A model generated the notes under the pieces. It made no database searches and was not told the DNA's origin. It saw nothing but the letters and a program-made list of their open reading frames with translations. Position numbers and translations under genes: made by a program. A DNA stretch of 64,000 nucleotides, from positions 20,304,335-20,368,334 of the forward strand of contig NC_034010.1 in assembly GCF_000346465.2 (NCBI RefSeq), written 5' to 3'. The stretch is from Prunus persica (Eukaryota; Streptophyta; Magnoliopsida; Rosales; Rosaceae). This document shows, piece after piece, positions 1 to 14,056 of this stretch; position 1 is the stretch's first letter, and each line of letters begins with the position of its first letter.

Positions 1-413
1 CAAGCCAGTGAGCTCTGCTAGGCTTCATAGCCCTAACCCAAGCAGCCAATAACTCACACAAACTACCCTTCTGAGGAGAATAGCAAATGAGCTGCCTCAT
101 CAATGCCTTACAACGTTTGGCCATATGATATGGCAATTGAGCTATAGCTTGTTTCTGGGCTTCAGTAATCTCAGGGTCTACCGCATCCAACTTAAACCTT
201 GGCTTCCCGTCTTTACTTTCTGTCTGTGCTGTCTCTTCCACGCTTGCAGCCGCTAAGGGTCGGTGAAAATGGTGGCCATTGGAGCAGAGACTCATTGGGA
301 TTGCCCAGAAAGTGCTGCCCGTGAATTGGAGGTGATGGGTTTTTCTCAATCCGTTGATTACTGGGTTTGCTGGGTGTGGATAGCAAATCATGTTGGAAGC
401 ATAGGTGGCCATG
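1..413 (-). CDS. PPR/TPR-like protein, N-terminal part (runs off left edge)
   Basis: Reading the minus strand from an ATG at 411-413 gives one open frame to the window edge (137 codons, no stop). It opens MATYASNMICYPHP, has an S/H/A-rich stretch of about 55 residues that could be an organelle transit peptide, then turns into a helical region with the segments KRCKALMRQLICYSPQ and LCELLAAWVRAMKPSR. This style (CKALMRQL..., WVRAMKPSRA.WL) is what I know from the small PPR/TPR-like protein at Arabidopsis At1g01970. That locus lies beside BIG3 (At1g01960), and a BIG gene is the next gene here, head to head, with a 3.35-kb gap. Role is inferred only: such proteins usually bind organellar RNA. The true start could be the Met at codon 8. 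The frame is real by length and codon pattern; the family name is moderately secure, resting on both sequence style and position. Confidence 0.6.
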
Positions 414-3400
414 GAAAAAATGTGGCAAGCTGCCATTGAAATGAACAAAGAAGCAAAGGCAACTTTTTTTGGAATTGGGTCAGAGTGAGTGAAAATTAGT
501 TGTTTAAGGTGTGGTTTCCATGGCTAATTTAGGCCGAGCAAAAGAAAGGAAAAGGTCCAGTCGCAGACTGGGATTTTTTGCCGGTTGCCAATCTAACAGC
601 CAGCAGCGGTAGTTTTCCCGGCTTGTTAGGCAGGTTGGGCTCTCTGCCCATTATAAAGAAAGGCCTTGAATTTTAGGGTCCAAGGTCCAGCTATTTTTTC
701 ATGGGCCAATAGACTATGAAGAGTAGATCTCTCTTTATGTTACCGTCATACCGACATGTAATGTTATTAATCCAAATTATGATATGGGCAGACAACGTGT
801 TTATATTATAAGGTATTATATTTTATTTTTAGAAGAAACAAAATTTTAAGTACTAAAATATCAAACCATTAAATTAAGAGTCCAAATCAGGTGGATCAAT
901 ATCCACACTATCAAGAAGCCATCGATACAACTTCTCACTCTCACTATTGAGAATGTCCCAGTGACATACATGCCACAATCAACCACATAACTCAAAAACA
1001 CATAAATATAAATTTTTTGGATGAACTTAAAATAAAATTCATTTGTATTCAATATTAATTTACCAGATAGTATTGAAACCACCTGTTCACAAAATTCTTA
1101 AAAAGGTCAACAATAAAAAATCCTCAAATGTACACCAATATCTTATTTGTAGCTCATTATATTTAAAGGGTGCCTCCACTCTTGTATGTTGAAGACTACA
1201 ACAATACATTTGGATAAAGGAAATAAATTTAGGATTTTGACAAAAATTAGAGTCTCTAAATTGACATAAAACAATTCCCGTATTTGAATAACAAAATAAA
1301 GAAATTTAGAAATTTCGCGTGGGAAAAAAATATGGAAATAAACGTTAAATTCCATGTTTAAATCCATTAGCCAAACAATAAATTTTATAAATTCTAGAAC
1401 ATTAATTTTCGTCATTTTAAATTTCATAATTTATGATGGAATAATCTCCACTCATCACAGGCGGAGGCGTTTTGGTGTCAGATCGCTACCACCATCCTTT
1501 TTGCGATACATTCATTTTTGGAATAAATTTCAGAGACTCTTTGGGTTTCCTGTGTAATTTCACCTCTTATTTGTGAGAGCTTTCCATTATGTTAGAGTTT
1601 TATTTGTATTGTTATGGCGTGATTTTTTCAAACTTTATATGTTTTTTTGTTGTTCTGAGTTTGCACTCTTAGTTGCAATGGTGAAGCTAGAAAATCTATC
1701 AAGAGGGATCAACCCTCAAGTGACAAGATTAACACAAAATAAATTAAAAAATTCATCTAATAATATTATTAAGTTATTACAAATAAAGAAATAATTAAAA
1801 AGGTAAGTAGCATAAGTTAGGGACACGCAAGACAAAAAATTTCATCTTCTGTAAGTCATCATTCTACTTTTGTAGTTTTTTCAAAAGGTAAGATGATGAG
1901 AAATGTCAAATTTCAGAAACACTGTATACAAAAATCAAGTACAAACATGTAAAACGAGAAAATATGCTAAACATGAGAAGGGTCACTTGACCACTGTCCT
2001 AATTTTAATGTTAGATAACTTCGTTATTGTAATGACTATTTGTGGTTAGTGGCTTTTTTTGACAGAATTATGAATGCAATCCTAGAATTTCTTTATAAAA
2101 AAAAAAGTTTTCATGATTTATAAACTAGCCTCTCTGCACGCGTTTCTGCGCCTGCGAGAGGCTTTTTTTTTTTAAATTTAAATTTATTTTAGAATTAAAA
2201 AAGATAATGGATAGTTGTGTTCCATAAAAATAGGATCCATTATTTGAATTTTCTTTTAATTTTAATTTTTTTTAATATGAAAAATTGTGAATTTACCATA
2301 TTATCCTCATTTAATTAATAATTTTAATTCTTAATGTTTGCATTAACCAAGGGCATTTTCTGGTATTTTGAATGTTTCACCATTCTCTGCCTTTTGCTTT
2401 ATATATATAGATTCCTTTGTACTTTTAAATTTTCTCATCCAAACACGCACTACAAGATAAAGTGAATTACACATTATTTTTTTAGTGTGAGTAGGGTAGT
2501 TGATGTAAAGAGGCAAAGCATCAATCTTTATTATAAAAATACGCAACCCAAATTTTTTTTTTTGTAAATATGATAAAAACATAACATTCTTGTTGTAGAT
2601 ATATACAATACAAGTGTATAACTATTACAATTACATAAATACATTTTCTTTCACTTGTTTATCGTTTAAAATTTAACTTTTTTGGTTATAAGATCTGCAG
2701 AGAATCTTCATTTTAATTTTGTTTGTACCAAAAATATATTTTGTTTCCCTAATTATACTCGATGTGATTGTATTACATTATGCCTGAGAAATGAAATTTA
2801 TTTACAACAAAAGCTTTTGTAAGTGTTTTTTGTTTTCCCCTATACGGCACCATTTTCAAGATCCAAATTAAAAGAAAAAAGTGAATTTATGTGTTTTCTA
2901 TTTTAGAAGCAAGACATTGACTCATGGCCCATCAACAATCATAGGAAATCGATAAAATAAAGTAAAATAAATTTAATTTAATGCCTTGCCTTGACTTACA
3001 AGCTTCGGTTGTTCTTGAGGATCTCACATTGCGAAATTTTACTTTTGCAAAATAGTTTATAAAATCTTGAGTTTCTTTATCTTTATAACAAACTTTTAAA
3101 TTCTAGAATCTATTATGTTTTTACCATGCTCAACGCCTTTTTCCTCTATACATATGATTTGAACTCTGCACCTATCATTCCAGAAGTGTCAATTTTAGAT
3201 TTGAAAGTAACGGCTCATATATATTTCCTAGATTTGATAATTCATTTTATTCAAAAAGAAATTATAATTTATTTATTTTCAAATTTGCAAACAAAAAAAA
3301 AGTAAAAAAATAAAAAAGGAAAATTAATTTTTGATTCAAAGTCCAAAGCAGAACATTTTATTGGATTGAATACTGAGAGCTTCTTCCACAGAACAGCATT

Positions 3401-3762
3401 TAAAAACACAGTGATCAATCTCATTTCTCAAACGTCCAACAAAATACCAATAACACCCATCAAATTCAACGAACCTTCCACGCCGTTCCCCTCAGCTATC
3501 AAGGCCATTTCCGTCATTAGAAATCCAACCATTGGACCTCCCCTCCGTGAAAAAACGCGATCCAAATCTCAACCTCTCCTCCTCCTCCTCCCTCTCACTG
3601 CTCTCTCTATCTCTTCTCTCTGTGAAGCTCTCTATGCCACTGATTCAACCCGCTCACCGAGTCACGAACCCTCCTCAGCTGGCTTCACACTCTGAAGCTT
3701 CAAATCCCTAGCCATTTATCCAGATCCGGCTCACTGAGTCACCAGTCGTAGCCAGCTCGGGA
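414..3762. other. Divergent intergenic region between PPR-like gene and BIG gene
   Basis: AT-rich spacer between two head-to-head genes, so it should hold both promoters. It contains one short Helitron (listed separately). The last 150 bases before the BIG start codon are strongly pyrimidine-rich (CTCCTCCTCCTCC, CTCTCTCT, about 3575-3640), as is common in plant 5' leaders. Apart from these I see no gene; short open frames in it have no coding character. Confidence 0.6.
2126..2411 (-). mobile_element. Short non-autonomous Helitron (copy 1)
   Basis: Read on the minus strand it starts TCTATATATATAAAGC directly after an A (complement of 2412) and ends in CTAG directly before a T (complement of 2125). 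That is the A|T insertion with TC...CTAG ends expected of plant Helitrons. Just inside the 3' end is the usual hairpin: GCCTCTCGCAGGC ... GCAGAGAGGC. It is 286 bp long, without coding capacity. The body matches the 40233-40524 element almost throughout, including the shared inner text GGCAGAGAATGGTGAAACAT near the 5' end. No target site duplication is expected and none is seen. Confidence 0.88.
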
Positions 3763-6700
3763 ATGGCTTCTTCGGAAGCCGATTCCCGTCTGAGGGAGGT
3801 GGTGGCCCCAGCCCTCGATAAGATCATCAAGAACGCCTCATGGCGCAAGCACGCCAAGCTCGCTAGCGAATGCAAAGCCGTGCTCGAGCGGCTCAGCAAC
3901 CCCTCCAAGTCTAAACCCGACTCCAATTCCGACCCGGAATCGTCCGGGCCGGGTCCTCTCCACGACGGAGGCTCCGAGGAGTACTCCCTCGCCGACTCCG
4001 AGTCCATTCTCAGCCCCATCATCAACGCCGCCGGCTCCGGCGTACTGAAGATCGCTGATCCGGCCGTCGATTGCATCCAGAAGCTTATCGCCCATGGATA
4101 CCTGCGCGGTGAGGCCGACGCCTCCGGCGGCGGCGCCGAGGCGAAGTTGCTTACTAAATTGATCGAGTCCGTGTGCAAATGCCACGATTTGGGGGACGAT
4201 CAGATGGAACTTCTGGTGCTGAAGACGCTGCTGTCGGCGGTGACGTCGATATCGCTGCGAATTCATGGGGATTGCTTACTTCAGATAGTGAGGACCTGCT
4301 ACGACATCTATCTGGGAAGTAAGAATGTTGTTAATCAGACGACCGCGAAGGCGTCGTTGATCCAGATGCTGGTGATTGTGTTCAGAAGAATGGAGGCAGA
4401 CTCTTCGACAGTTCCGATTCATCCGATCGTGGTGGCCGAGCTGATGGATCCAATTGAGAAATCCGATGCGGACGGGTCGATGACAATGTTCGTGCAAGGG
4501 TTTATCACCAAGATTATGTCAGACATTGATGGAGTTTTGAACCCAACAACGCCTACCAAGGTGTCGCTTCGTGGGCACGACGGGGCATTTGAAACGACCA
4601 CAGTGGAGACCACTAACCCTGCCGATTTGTTGGACTCAACAGATAAGGATATGTTGGATGCCAAGTACTGGGAGATTAGTATGTACAAGACCGCGCTGGA
4701 GGGCCGCAAAGGTGAATTGGCGGATGGAGAATTGGAGAGAGATGAGGATTTGGAAGTTCAGATTGGGAATAAGTTGAGAAGAGATGCGTTTTTGGTGTTT
4801 AGAGCTCTGTGTAAGCTGTCCATGAAGACTCCGCCTAAGGAGGCATTGGCAGATCCGGAGTTGATGAAGGGAAAGATTGTGGCTTTGGAGCTTTTGAAGA
4901 TTTTGTTGGAGAATGCCGGTGCTGTCTTTAGGACCAGCGAAAGGTACCTCACTACCACCTCTCATGCTAAAATGGTTATGCTTAGATGTTGCTATTTTGG
5001 GTTTACTGTTATCTATCATGCTTGAGCTGCATTGGTTGTAATTTTGTTATGTTTGTGAAGTACAGCACTTATGACGACTGCTATGTTTGCAATTTTGTGG
5101 AGATATATATTATATAGGGAATGTAGGCTTTAGTGTTTGGTAGTGAACCTAGTTGGTGCAAGAGGATTTGATCTCATTAACAGTTAAAAAGACTGATGTA
5201 GTACTGTTATCAAATGAAAATATTGCTCAAAATTGAGATGGAATGTAAATGTTTAACAGGTATGAAAAATTTATCATGAAAATAAAAAATGTCAAATCTT
5301 CTCAAATTGGTTTCCCAAGTATATAAGTTAAAAGTGACACTTAGCATGATCATAGAACTTTAGACGGCAAGGGTGTGAGGAGTAGTAGAATCACAATATA
5401 TCAATGTGTAGCTGGTAAGGCTGGTTGATAGATATGGTGGCTTCTTAGTTAAGACTGGTTATTGGATGCAAATTAAGGCTGGTGGATAGATATGATACTT
5501 GGCTTCTTAGTCCAGGCTTGTAGACTCATAATGCAGATATGTTGCCTCCACTTTGATGCAAATGAATTGGTATAATTCTGGAGGTATTGAAGTGGATCCC
5601 CAGATTAGACACATTTGTGCAAAACATGTTCAATGTGGTTTATCCACGGATGTTGCTGTTTGATAGATCTTGGTTTAGTTTCCTGACAATGCAAACCAAA
5701 CTGTTGTGCATGTTGGTCTTTTCTGCGAATTTGTCATGTGCATGTGCGTAGTATAGCAGTTTTAATAATGTTCACAAAGTCTCCTAATATTCTTTTTCTT
5801 TTCTTTTGTTGAACAAATAAGCACTTCATATCCTTTAATTCAGTTCTGTTTCTCTGAAAAAAGGCTTTGAATTCAGTGAAAAAACTTACGTTCTCCATAC
5901 TTGTCTTCTTCATATTTTTGAATTTAGCTTTTTTTCACCTACTTTGAAATCCATAAAGATAAATTTGTGACGTGGAACAGGTTTTTAGGTGCGATAAAGC
6001 AATACTTGTGTCTGTCACTGTTAAAGAACAGTGCTTCAACTCTTATGATAGTTTTTCAACTATCTTGCTCCATCTTCATTAGTCTGGTGTCAAGATTTAG
6101 AGCTGGATTGAAAGCAGAGATTGGAGTATTTTTTCCTATGATTGTTCTCAGAGTTTTGGAAAATGTTGCACAACCCAATTTTCAGCAGAAGATGATAGTG
6201 CTTCGGTTTCTTGAGAAGCTCTGTGTTGATTCCCAGATCTTGGTAGATATATTCATCAATTATGATTGTGATGTCAATTCATCAAACATATTTGAGAGGT
6301 ATGTCATGTTCTATCCTGTAGACTCCACTCCCTGATATACAATACTTCAAATTTCTAAAGCATTGAACACTAATAATAATATCTAGTTCCATCCAGTTCC
6401 ATCCATTTCGATAGCAGTTGTCCTGCATTGTTTCCACACCCTCATAGCATTGTGAATTACTTGGTCTTATGTTAACAGTTTTTGCGTTTTCCTTCTTTTC
6501 TTTTTGTCCTGATATTTCCAGGATGGTTAATGGCCTTCTTAAAACTGCCCAAGGTGTCCCTCCTGGTGTTGCCACCACATTATTACCGCCTCAGGAGGCA
6601 ACCATGAAACTTGAAGCTATGAAGTGCTTGGTTGGTGTTTTGAGGTCAATCGGAGACTGGATGAACAAACAGTTGCGCATTCCAGATCCTCATTCTAACA

Positions 6701-9700
6701 AGAAATTTGACGCAACTGAGAATAGTCTTGAATCAGGAGGTCTTCCCATGGCAAATGGGAACAGCGAGGAGCCTGTTGAAGGATCAGACACTCATTCTGA
6801 AGCTTCTAGTGAGGCCTCTGATGCTTTGACGATTGAGCAACGACGAGCTTACAAGCTGGAACTTCAGGTAAGCAAATTGTCTGGAATGCCATCAGATTCA
6901 TCTTTGGGCTGTTGATCTTGGAATCTGATGTATGTTTTGTGGCAGGAAGGTATATCTCTTTTCAATCGGAAACCTAAGAAAGGAATTGAGTTTCTTATAA
7001 ATGCAAACAAGGTGGGCGATTCACCTGAGGAGATAGCTGCTTTTCTAAAAAATGCATCTGGCTTGAACAAGACTTTGATTGGGGATTACCTTGGAGAAAG
7101 AGAAGACTTGTCGCTAAAAGTAATGCATGCTTATGTGGATTCCTTTGAGTTTCAAGGATTGGAGTTTGATGAGGCAATCAGGGCCTTTCTTCAAGGCTTT
7201 AGGTTGCCTGGTGAGGCACAGAAGATCGATAGAATAATGGAAAAGTTTGCTGAGTGCTATTGCAAATGTAATCCAAAGGCTTTTACTAGTGCTGACACTG
7301 CCTATGTCCTTGCTTACTCAGTGATACTGCTCAATACTGACGCTCATAACCCGATGGTGAAGAACAAGGTGAGTTCACATATACCTGATCTGATTAGATG
7401 ATTGAAACAGATAGCTGATAGATGTTCCTCTCTCTCTGGCCATTAAAACATGCAGATGTCAGCTGATGATTTTATAAGGAACAATCGCGGCATAGATGAT
7501 GGAAAGGATCTACCTGAGGAGTACTTGAGGTCATTGTTCGAACGAATATCAAGAAATGAGATTAAAATGAAAGAATATGAATTGGCTCCCCAGCAGATAC
7601 AGTCAGTGAACCCAAACCGGCTTTTGGGCTTGGACAGTATCTTGAATATTGTGATCCGCAAACGGGGGGAAGAATTAGAGACCAGTGATGATCTTATCAA
7701 GCATATGCAAGAACAATTTAAAGAAAAAGCTCGCAAATCTGAGTAAGAACCAACTGAACTTAACTGATATCAAATGTTTGGTTTCCTTAATGACTTTTGC
7801 CATTCCTCTTTTATCAGGCCATAATTTCTTCAAAGGCCATAGGAGTTTAACTATTAGTTTTTAGGAGTTATTTTACCGGGGATTGTTAATCCTTGCTCGG
7901 CATAGCGGAAGTTTGACTAGACCAAGTTATGTGAAAATAAGTGCAAAATGCATGTAGGCATATTATCTTTCAGGAATTTTAATCTGAATTCTTTATGATG
8001 CTTGCTTTACATAATCTATACTAAACTATCTATTAGATTTCATTCTTAGTTTATACTTGTATGGCTGTCTTGTAGGTCAGTTTATTATGCTGCAACGGAT
8101 GTAGTAATTCTTAGATTTATGGTTGAGGTATGCTGGGCTCCTATGCTGGCTGCATTCAGTGTTCCACTTGACCAAAGTGACGACGAAGTAGTTATTTCTC
8201 TGTGTCTTGAAGGCTTTCGTCATGCCATTCATGTTACTGCTGTAATGTCCATGAAGACCCATAGAGATGCTTTTGTGACTTCACTAGCAAAGTTTACTTC
8301 CCTCCACTCCCCTGCTGATATCAAGCAGAAAAATATAGATGCAATTAAGGTTGGTATATGGTTTTACGCTACCATAGTTTCTGTACAGGACGTGAAAGTT
8401 TAAATATTGTACTAGTTACTTTTCCTTCTTAATCAGGATGATGTTTTAAAGTAGTCTTATAGGGGAATATAGTGTTACTTATCGTTGTTTTTAACCTCGA
8501 TACTATTTTGAACTGCTTGCTCACACCCTGTCTCTCTCTCCCTCTCCCCCACCCTAATTGTGTGTCTCTCTGTTTCCCTTTGTTTTGGAGTCAATTTTTG
8601 GATGTGAAGTTATTTTAGTTTTGCTTTCTCATGCTTAACCTGTCGTCTTTGTAGATATGTAATGCAAAAGAAATACTATTAACAGTTTATGAGGAATTAA
8701 TATGTCGACTTGAACAATGACAGACACCTCACATCATCTATCATCTGAGTCTATCCGTTATTTTTTGACAGTCTGCTTTCGATCCAGTAAGATTAATTTC
8801 CCAAGTGAAAATGATATCTTATGTTGGCTAAAAACTTGATTAACCTAGTCTTGCTTGTTTTAGATCTGCCAATTGTCTAATTATTGAAGGCTGAATGGTA
8901 TATCTTGTGTGATTCTTGGGCATATAGGTTTATATTGTGGTCTTTGAATTGTTTCAAAGCTAAACCTTCTCAAAAAAAATTGTTCAAAGCTAAACATGAA
9001 GTCTCTGGAAACAATTATAGGATGGTAGCTCACTGATGGTATACTTGTATTTCTCCTCTATTCCTAATAGATGAACTACTCTGAAATTGAGTGGTTAACA
9101 CCCTTCCTCCACCATTCTTTATCCCTCCTTTCTCCCATGTACTCTCTGTATCTAACAAAAATTTGAAAAACAAAAGCGAAATGGTATATCTTAGCTAGAA
9201 AGAAGAGGCTGTGCAGTGTCAAGAATGAACCAGTAAAGGAAGGGAATACATTTGTAATTTGGAGCTGGAGGTGCATAGTCAGACGCTTTGCATGACTGGC
9301 AGAAGAGTGCTTAGTAGAAGAGTCGCAAATGTGCTTATGTAGTTATCTGTGAAATGAATGTTAACATGGTGAATAAAACATCTCTGATTTCGATTGTGTG
9401 ACAGGGCCCCAGGGGTCTGGGTAATATGTTTGTCGCTATGTTAATCATGTGCTATCATCTCATAGTATTGCAGAACTATTATTTCATGACCTGCTTACTG
9501 ACCTTTAGAAATTTACCCATTCAGCAGTATACTCAGGAGTTCCAGCCTTGAGATGGATCTGATGTTTCATTTGGTCATATTGTTTATAGGCTATAGTGAC
9601 AATTGCAGATGAAGATGGGAACTACCTACAGGAAGCTTGGGAGCATATTTTGACATGTGTTTCCCGGTTTGAACATCTACATCTCTTGGGAGAGGGTGCT

Positions 9701-12700
9701 CCTCCTGATGCAACATTCTTTGCTTTTCCTCAGAATGAGTCAGAAAAGTCAAAACAAGCTAAGTCAACTATCCTTCCTGTTTTAAAAAAGAAGGGGCCAG
9801 GAAGGATGCAGTATGCAGCTTCTGCTGTGTTGAGAGGTTCATATGATAGTGCTGGTATTGGTGGGAATGCTTCTGGGATGGTCACATCCGAACAGATGAA
9901 CAATTTGGTTTCTAATTTAAACATGTTAGAACAAGTTGGTGAAATGAGTCGCATATTCACACGGAGTCAAAAGCTAAACAGTGAGGCGATTATAGATTTT
10001 GTCAGGGCTCTTTGCAAGGTTTCTATGGAAGAATTGCGCTCAGCATCTGATCCTCGTGTTTTCAGCCTTACAAAGATTGTTGAGATTGCGTATGGATCAC
10101 CCTTCAAATCTTATTTATTTGCTTTCTGTTACAAAATTGTAGAGTTTGACGTCAATTGTTTTCTTATAACAGGCATTATAACATGAACCGCATCAGGCTT
10201 GTATGGTCTAGCATCTGGCATGTGCTCTCCAATTTCTTCGTGACAATTGGTTGTTCTGAAAACCTGTCTATTGCAATTTTTGCTATGGATTCTCTACGCC
10301 AGTTGTCAATGAAATTCTTGGACCGAGAAGAGTTGGCTAATTACAATTTTCAGAATGAGTTTATGAAACCTTTTGTCATTGTTATGCGTAAAAGTAGTGC
10401 AGTGGAAATACGTGAATTAATCATCAGATGTGTCTCACAAATGGTTTTATCTCGGGTCAACAATGTTAAATCTGGATGGAAGAGCATGTTCATGGTACTG
10501 GAATATGTCCTATCTTTTCTTTTTGGGGATATATTTTATTCTACAGGGGATGATTATTAATTTGATTCATGAATTATTCTTCTTGCATACTGTTAATACT
10601 TGTTACTATTTGATTCTTTTCAGGTCTTCACTACCGCAGCTTATGATGACCACAAAAACATTGTACTCTTGGCCTTTGAAATAATTGAGAAGATTATTCG
10701 AGACTACTTTCCATACATTACCGAGACTGAAACCACTACTTTTACCGATTGCGTGAATTGCCTAATTGCATTCACCAATAGTAGATTCAACAAAGACATT
10801 AGCCTTAATGCTATTGCTTTTCTTCGGTTCTGTGCTACAAAACTTGCAGATGGAGGTCTTGGTTCCTCATCAAGAAATAAGGACAAGGAAGCTTCTGGAA
10901 AAATCTCGCCATCTTCACCTCAAGCAGGGAAAGATGGAAAACAAGAAAATGGCGAAATGCCAGATAAGGATGACCATCTCTATTTCTGGTTCCCTCTACT
11001 GGCTGGTAAGGATACAGTATAAATTGGTAGTTATAAGTGTAATGTTGCAAAACGTTTTGGTTATGTTGTTAAGCTTTTTAAAAACCACATTGGAAAAGAT
11101 TTTTATTCATTTTTGGTCTCTCTGCAGGTTTGTCTGAGCTTAGCTTTGACCCTAGGCCTGAAATCAGGAAGAGTGCCTTACAAGTGCTGTTTGAAACTTT
11201 ACGTAACCATGGTCACCTTTTCTCACTACCTTTGTGGGAAAGGGTTTTTGATTCAGTGCTATTTCCAATATTTGACTATGTGCGACATGCTATTGATCCT
11301 TCTGGGGAAGGTTCACCAGGACAAGGGATTGATGGTGATATCAGCGATCTTGATCAAGATGCCTGGCTCTATGAGACATGCACATTGGCACTACAATTAG
11401 TAGTTGATCTTTTTGTCAAATTTTATAACACTGTTAATCCGCTTTTGAAGAAAGTTTTGGTGCTTCTAGTCAGTTTTATTAGACGACCTCACCAAAGCTT
11501 AGCTGGTATAGGTATTGCTGCATTTGTGCGATTGATGAGCAATGCAGGGGATCTCTTTTCAGATGAAAAGTGGCTAGAAGTGGTTTCATCATTAAAGGAA
11601 GCGGCCAATTCAACGCTTCCTGATTTTTCTTTCATTCTAAGTGGAGACAGCATCATTGGAAACTATGAACCTGCTTTGAGTAGAGAAGATAATGGAGGGT
11701 CCACTGTGTCTGGTAGGCCTGATGATGATTCAGAGAGACTGAGGACAAATTACCTTTATGCTGGCATATCTGATGTTAAGTGCCGAGCTGCTGTTCAACT
11801 TTTATTGATTCAGGTAACTACTACAATTATTAAGCACCTTCCTTTTACAAATATATGGCTTCATCAAACTTCTTGTGTATTTATGCTGTTTTTCATATGC
11901 TTCTTAAAGCCAAGTCACATTGATTATGTGCAGCTGTTGGTTATGTTTGAGTTGGCCTGAACTCTAGTCTCTTTTCATTAGTTGAACTTGATTTTCTGTG
12001 GACATACTTCAGAAAATTATGTTATTTGAATTATAGAAACAGCAAGTTTTTTTTGTTTGGGAACAAAATAACAAACAATAGGAACCATGCATACATCCAC
12101 CGACACTTCTTGAGGATTGATCCCACCGACACTTGTATCAAAAGGGAGAAGGTGGATCTAGGTGAAGTACGATTATCAAATGTAACCAATACAAATTGGT
12201 TCTGTTAATTCTGATTTGTCAATCGAAAGTACAAAGAAAACGCTCTATTAGCGTGTACTAGTATTTACATGAATTAAATTGCATCTTTCTAATATTTACA
12301 TGTTATCATGTCAATACCGTTTCCTGAAGTTTGCATGTTCTCATTAAATCTGGCAGGCAGTGATGGAGATCTACACCATGTATCGATCTCACCTTTCAGC
12401 GAAAAACACGCTAGTCCTCTTTGATGCTTTGCATGATGTGGCAACTCATGCTCACAAGATTAACACTGATACCACTTTACGGGCAAGGCTACAAGAATTT
12501 GGCTCCATGACCCAAATGCAAGACCCTCCACTGTTGCGTATTGAGAACGAATCTTACCAAATATGCCTCACATTCTTGCAGAATCTTGTAGAGGATAGGC
12601 CTCCAGGTTATGATGAGGAGGAGGTTGAGTCCTACATCGTGGACCTTTGCAGGGAGGTTTTACATTTCTATATTGAAGCTGCCAGCTCTGGAAAGATATC

Positions 12701-12965
12701 CGAATCTTCTAGTGGGCACCACCATTGGCTAATTCCTCTAGGTTCTGGGAGACGGAGAGAACTGGCTCAACGCGCCCCACTTATTGTGGCAACTCTCCAG
12801 ACTATCTGTAGTTTGGGAGAGACCTCATTTGAAAACAACTTGTCTGAATTCTTCCCCCTACTTTCAAGCTTGATAAGTTGTGAACACGGGTCAAATGAGG
12901 TCCAGATTGCCCTCAGTGACATGCTGCGCTCATCGGTGGGGCCTGTGTTGCTTCGATCGTGTTGA
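3763..12965 (+). CDS. BIG3: BIG-type ARF guanine-nucleotide exchange factor (Sec7 protein), 11 exons
   Basis: Exons by GT-AG sites: 3763-4943, 5981-6298, 6522-6867, 6946-7368, 7456-7742, 8076-8349, 9590-10089, 10173-10494, 10624-11005, 11128-11813, 12357-12965. Joined they give exactly 1775 codons plus stop, close to the family's usual 1700-1800 aa. The order is the DCB/HUS N-terminal region (residues about 1-590, including HUS-type [14 protein letters not shown]), the Sec7 domain (about 620-810), then HDS regions to the end ([10 protein letters not shown]). The catalytic glutamate finger is E705 in [12 protein letters not shown] proteins load ARF GTPases at the trans-Golgi network for secretion and recycling. 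Residue 743 is Leu in [10 protein letters not shown], the position equivalent to GNOM Met696, a change linked to brefeldin A resistance, which favours BIG3 over BIG2. BIG2 and BIG3 are duplicates in Arabidopsis, so co-orthology is the safe claim. Introns 1 and 6 are about 1.0 and 1.2 kb; no mobile element was recognised in them. Confidence 0.96.
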
Positions 12966-13856
12966 GCAGGTGAGGCAGGACCATGCAATTTGAGATGTAT
13001 GATAATTTGATGCCAAGTCTTGTAGTCTTCATTTTCTTTTTTCTTTTCTTCGTTATCGGAAATATAGTTTGATAGTGTATGAAGAGTTAGCGCAATGTTT
13101 CGGATTTGGTTGGCCAGTGCTTATAAACCTTCTGTAGTCTATCCGAGAAGTACAGCTCCATTTAGAATTTAAACATCTCTTCAGGAGTTTTGATGTTGTA
13201 TGCTAGTCATATATTTTTTCGATTTTGAACAAAATGAAATTGAGAACAACTATTTTTTCTGAAAATAAAAATTGCCCTTATTATACATTCAAGAAAGCCC
13301 ATTCCCTTTCTCTTTCACAATGTTGGAAAGAGACCCAAAGTTCGATTCTTCAGTTCCGAAAAAAGAAAAAGAAAAAGGGAACTGTGTTTTTCTGCTTTGG
13401 ATATAATTATTTTATGATACGAGAACTTATCTCAACCATTACTAAACATGACATCTTTTGGTGGCCGGCTGTGAAAACATTACTTTGATTATAGATTTTT
13501 TGTATGGAGATAACTTTGATTAGGCGCGTTTTAGTAGACTTTCATAACAAGTTGGGGAGGGAAGAAGTTCAAGTGGTTTTAGTAAGATCATCTAATACAG
13601 CAACCTTTACTTGAGTAAATACATGAACGTACTGATTAGCCACAAAACAAGAACAAAAGTCAAATAATTAGATCTCAATTTGCGGAGACCACAGGAGCCA
13701 AGCCAAGGACTAAAATATAATGCGGTGAGAGTGATGTGTGCTGTATATGCCGGCTTCTCTAGAATCATAGCTCAGCTGGCATCCACCCAGCATGACCTAA
13801 TCAAGCCCCGAAAGCTTCAAAAGACTTGGTCCGATTCCCCATAGGCTATAGATATA

Positions 13857-13904
<48 letters not shown>

Positions 13905-14056
13905 CATAGATGAGGATCTAAGAAAGAGCCAAAGTCTTGGTCTTGCAGGGCGTTCTACTCAAAAAGAGCCATGCAAAAATCAACTCACTGCTGCTCTGCT
14001 CAACACCACTGATCTTTTTTTTTTCCTTTCTGCAAAGCCTATAACTCTCTGTCATT
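12966..14056. other. Spacer between BIG gene and CML gene, with (CT)n tract
   Basis: The first few hundred bases are the BIG 3' end. The rest is ordinary AT-rich spacer leading into the CML promoter. A (CT)n run of about 36 bases lies at 13864-13899, 160 bases upstream of the CML start codon, probably in its promoter or leader. Nothing else recognisable. Confidence 0.6.
13864..13899. repeat. (CT)n microsatellite upstream of CML gene
   Basis: An uninterrupted CT dinucleotide run. Tracts of this kind are binding sites for plant BBR/BPC GAGA factors, so a regulatory role is possible but not shown. Confidence 0.9.

Noticed and set aside
6864..7177. Minus frames across the BIG Sec7 exons
   Set aside because: Antisense shadows of a conserved coding region.
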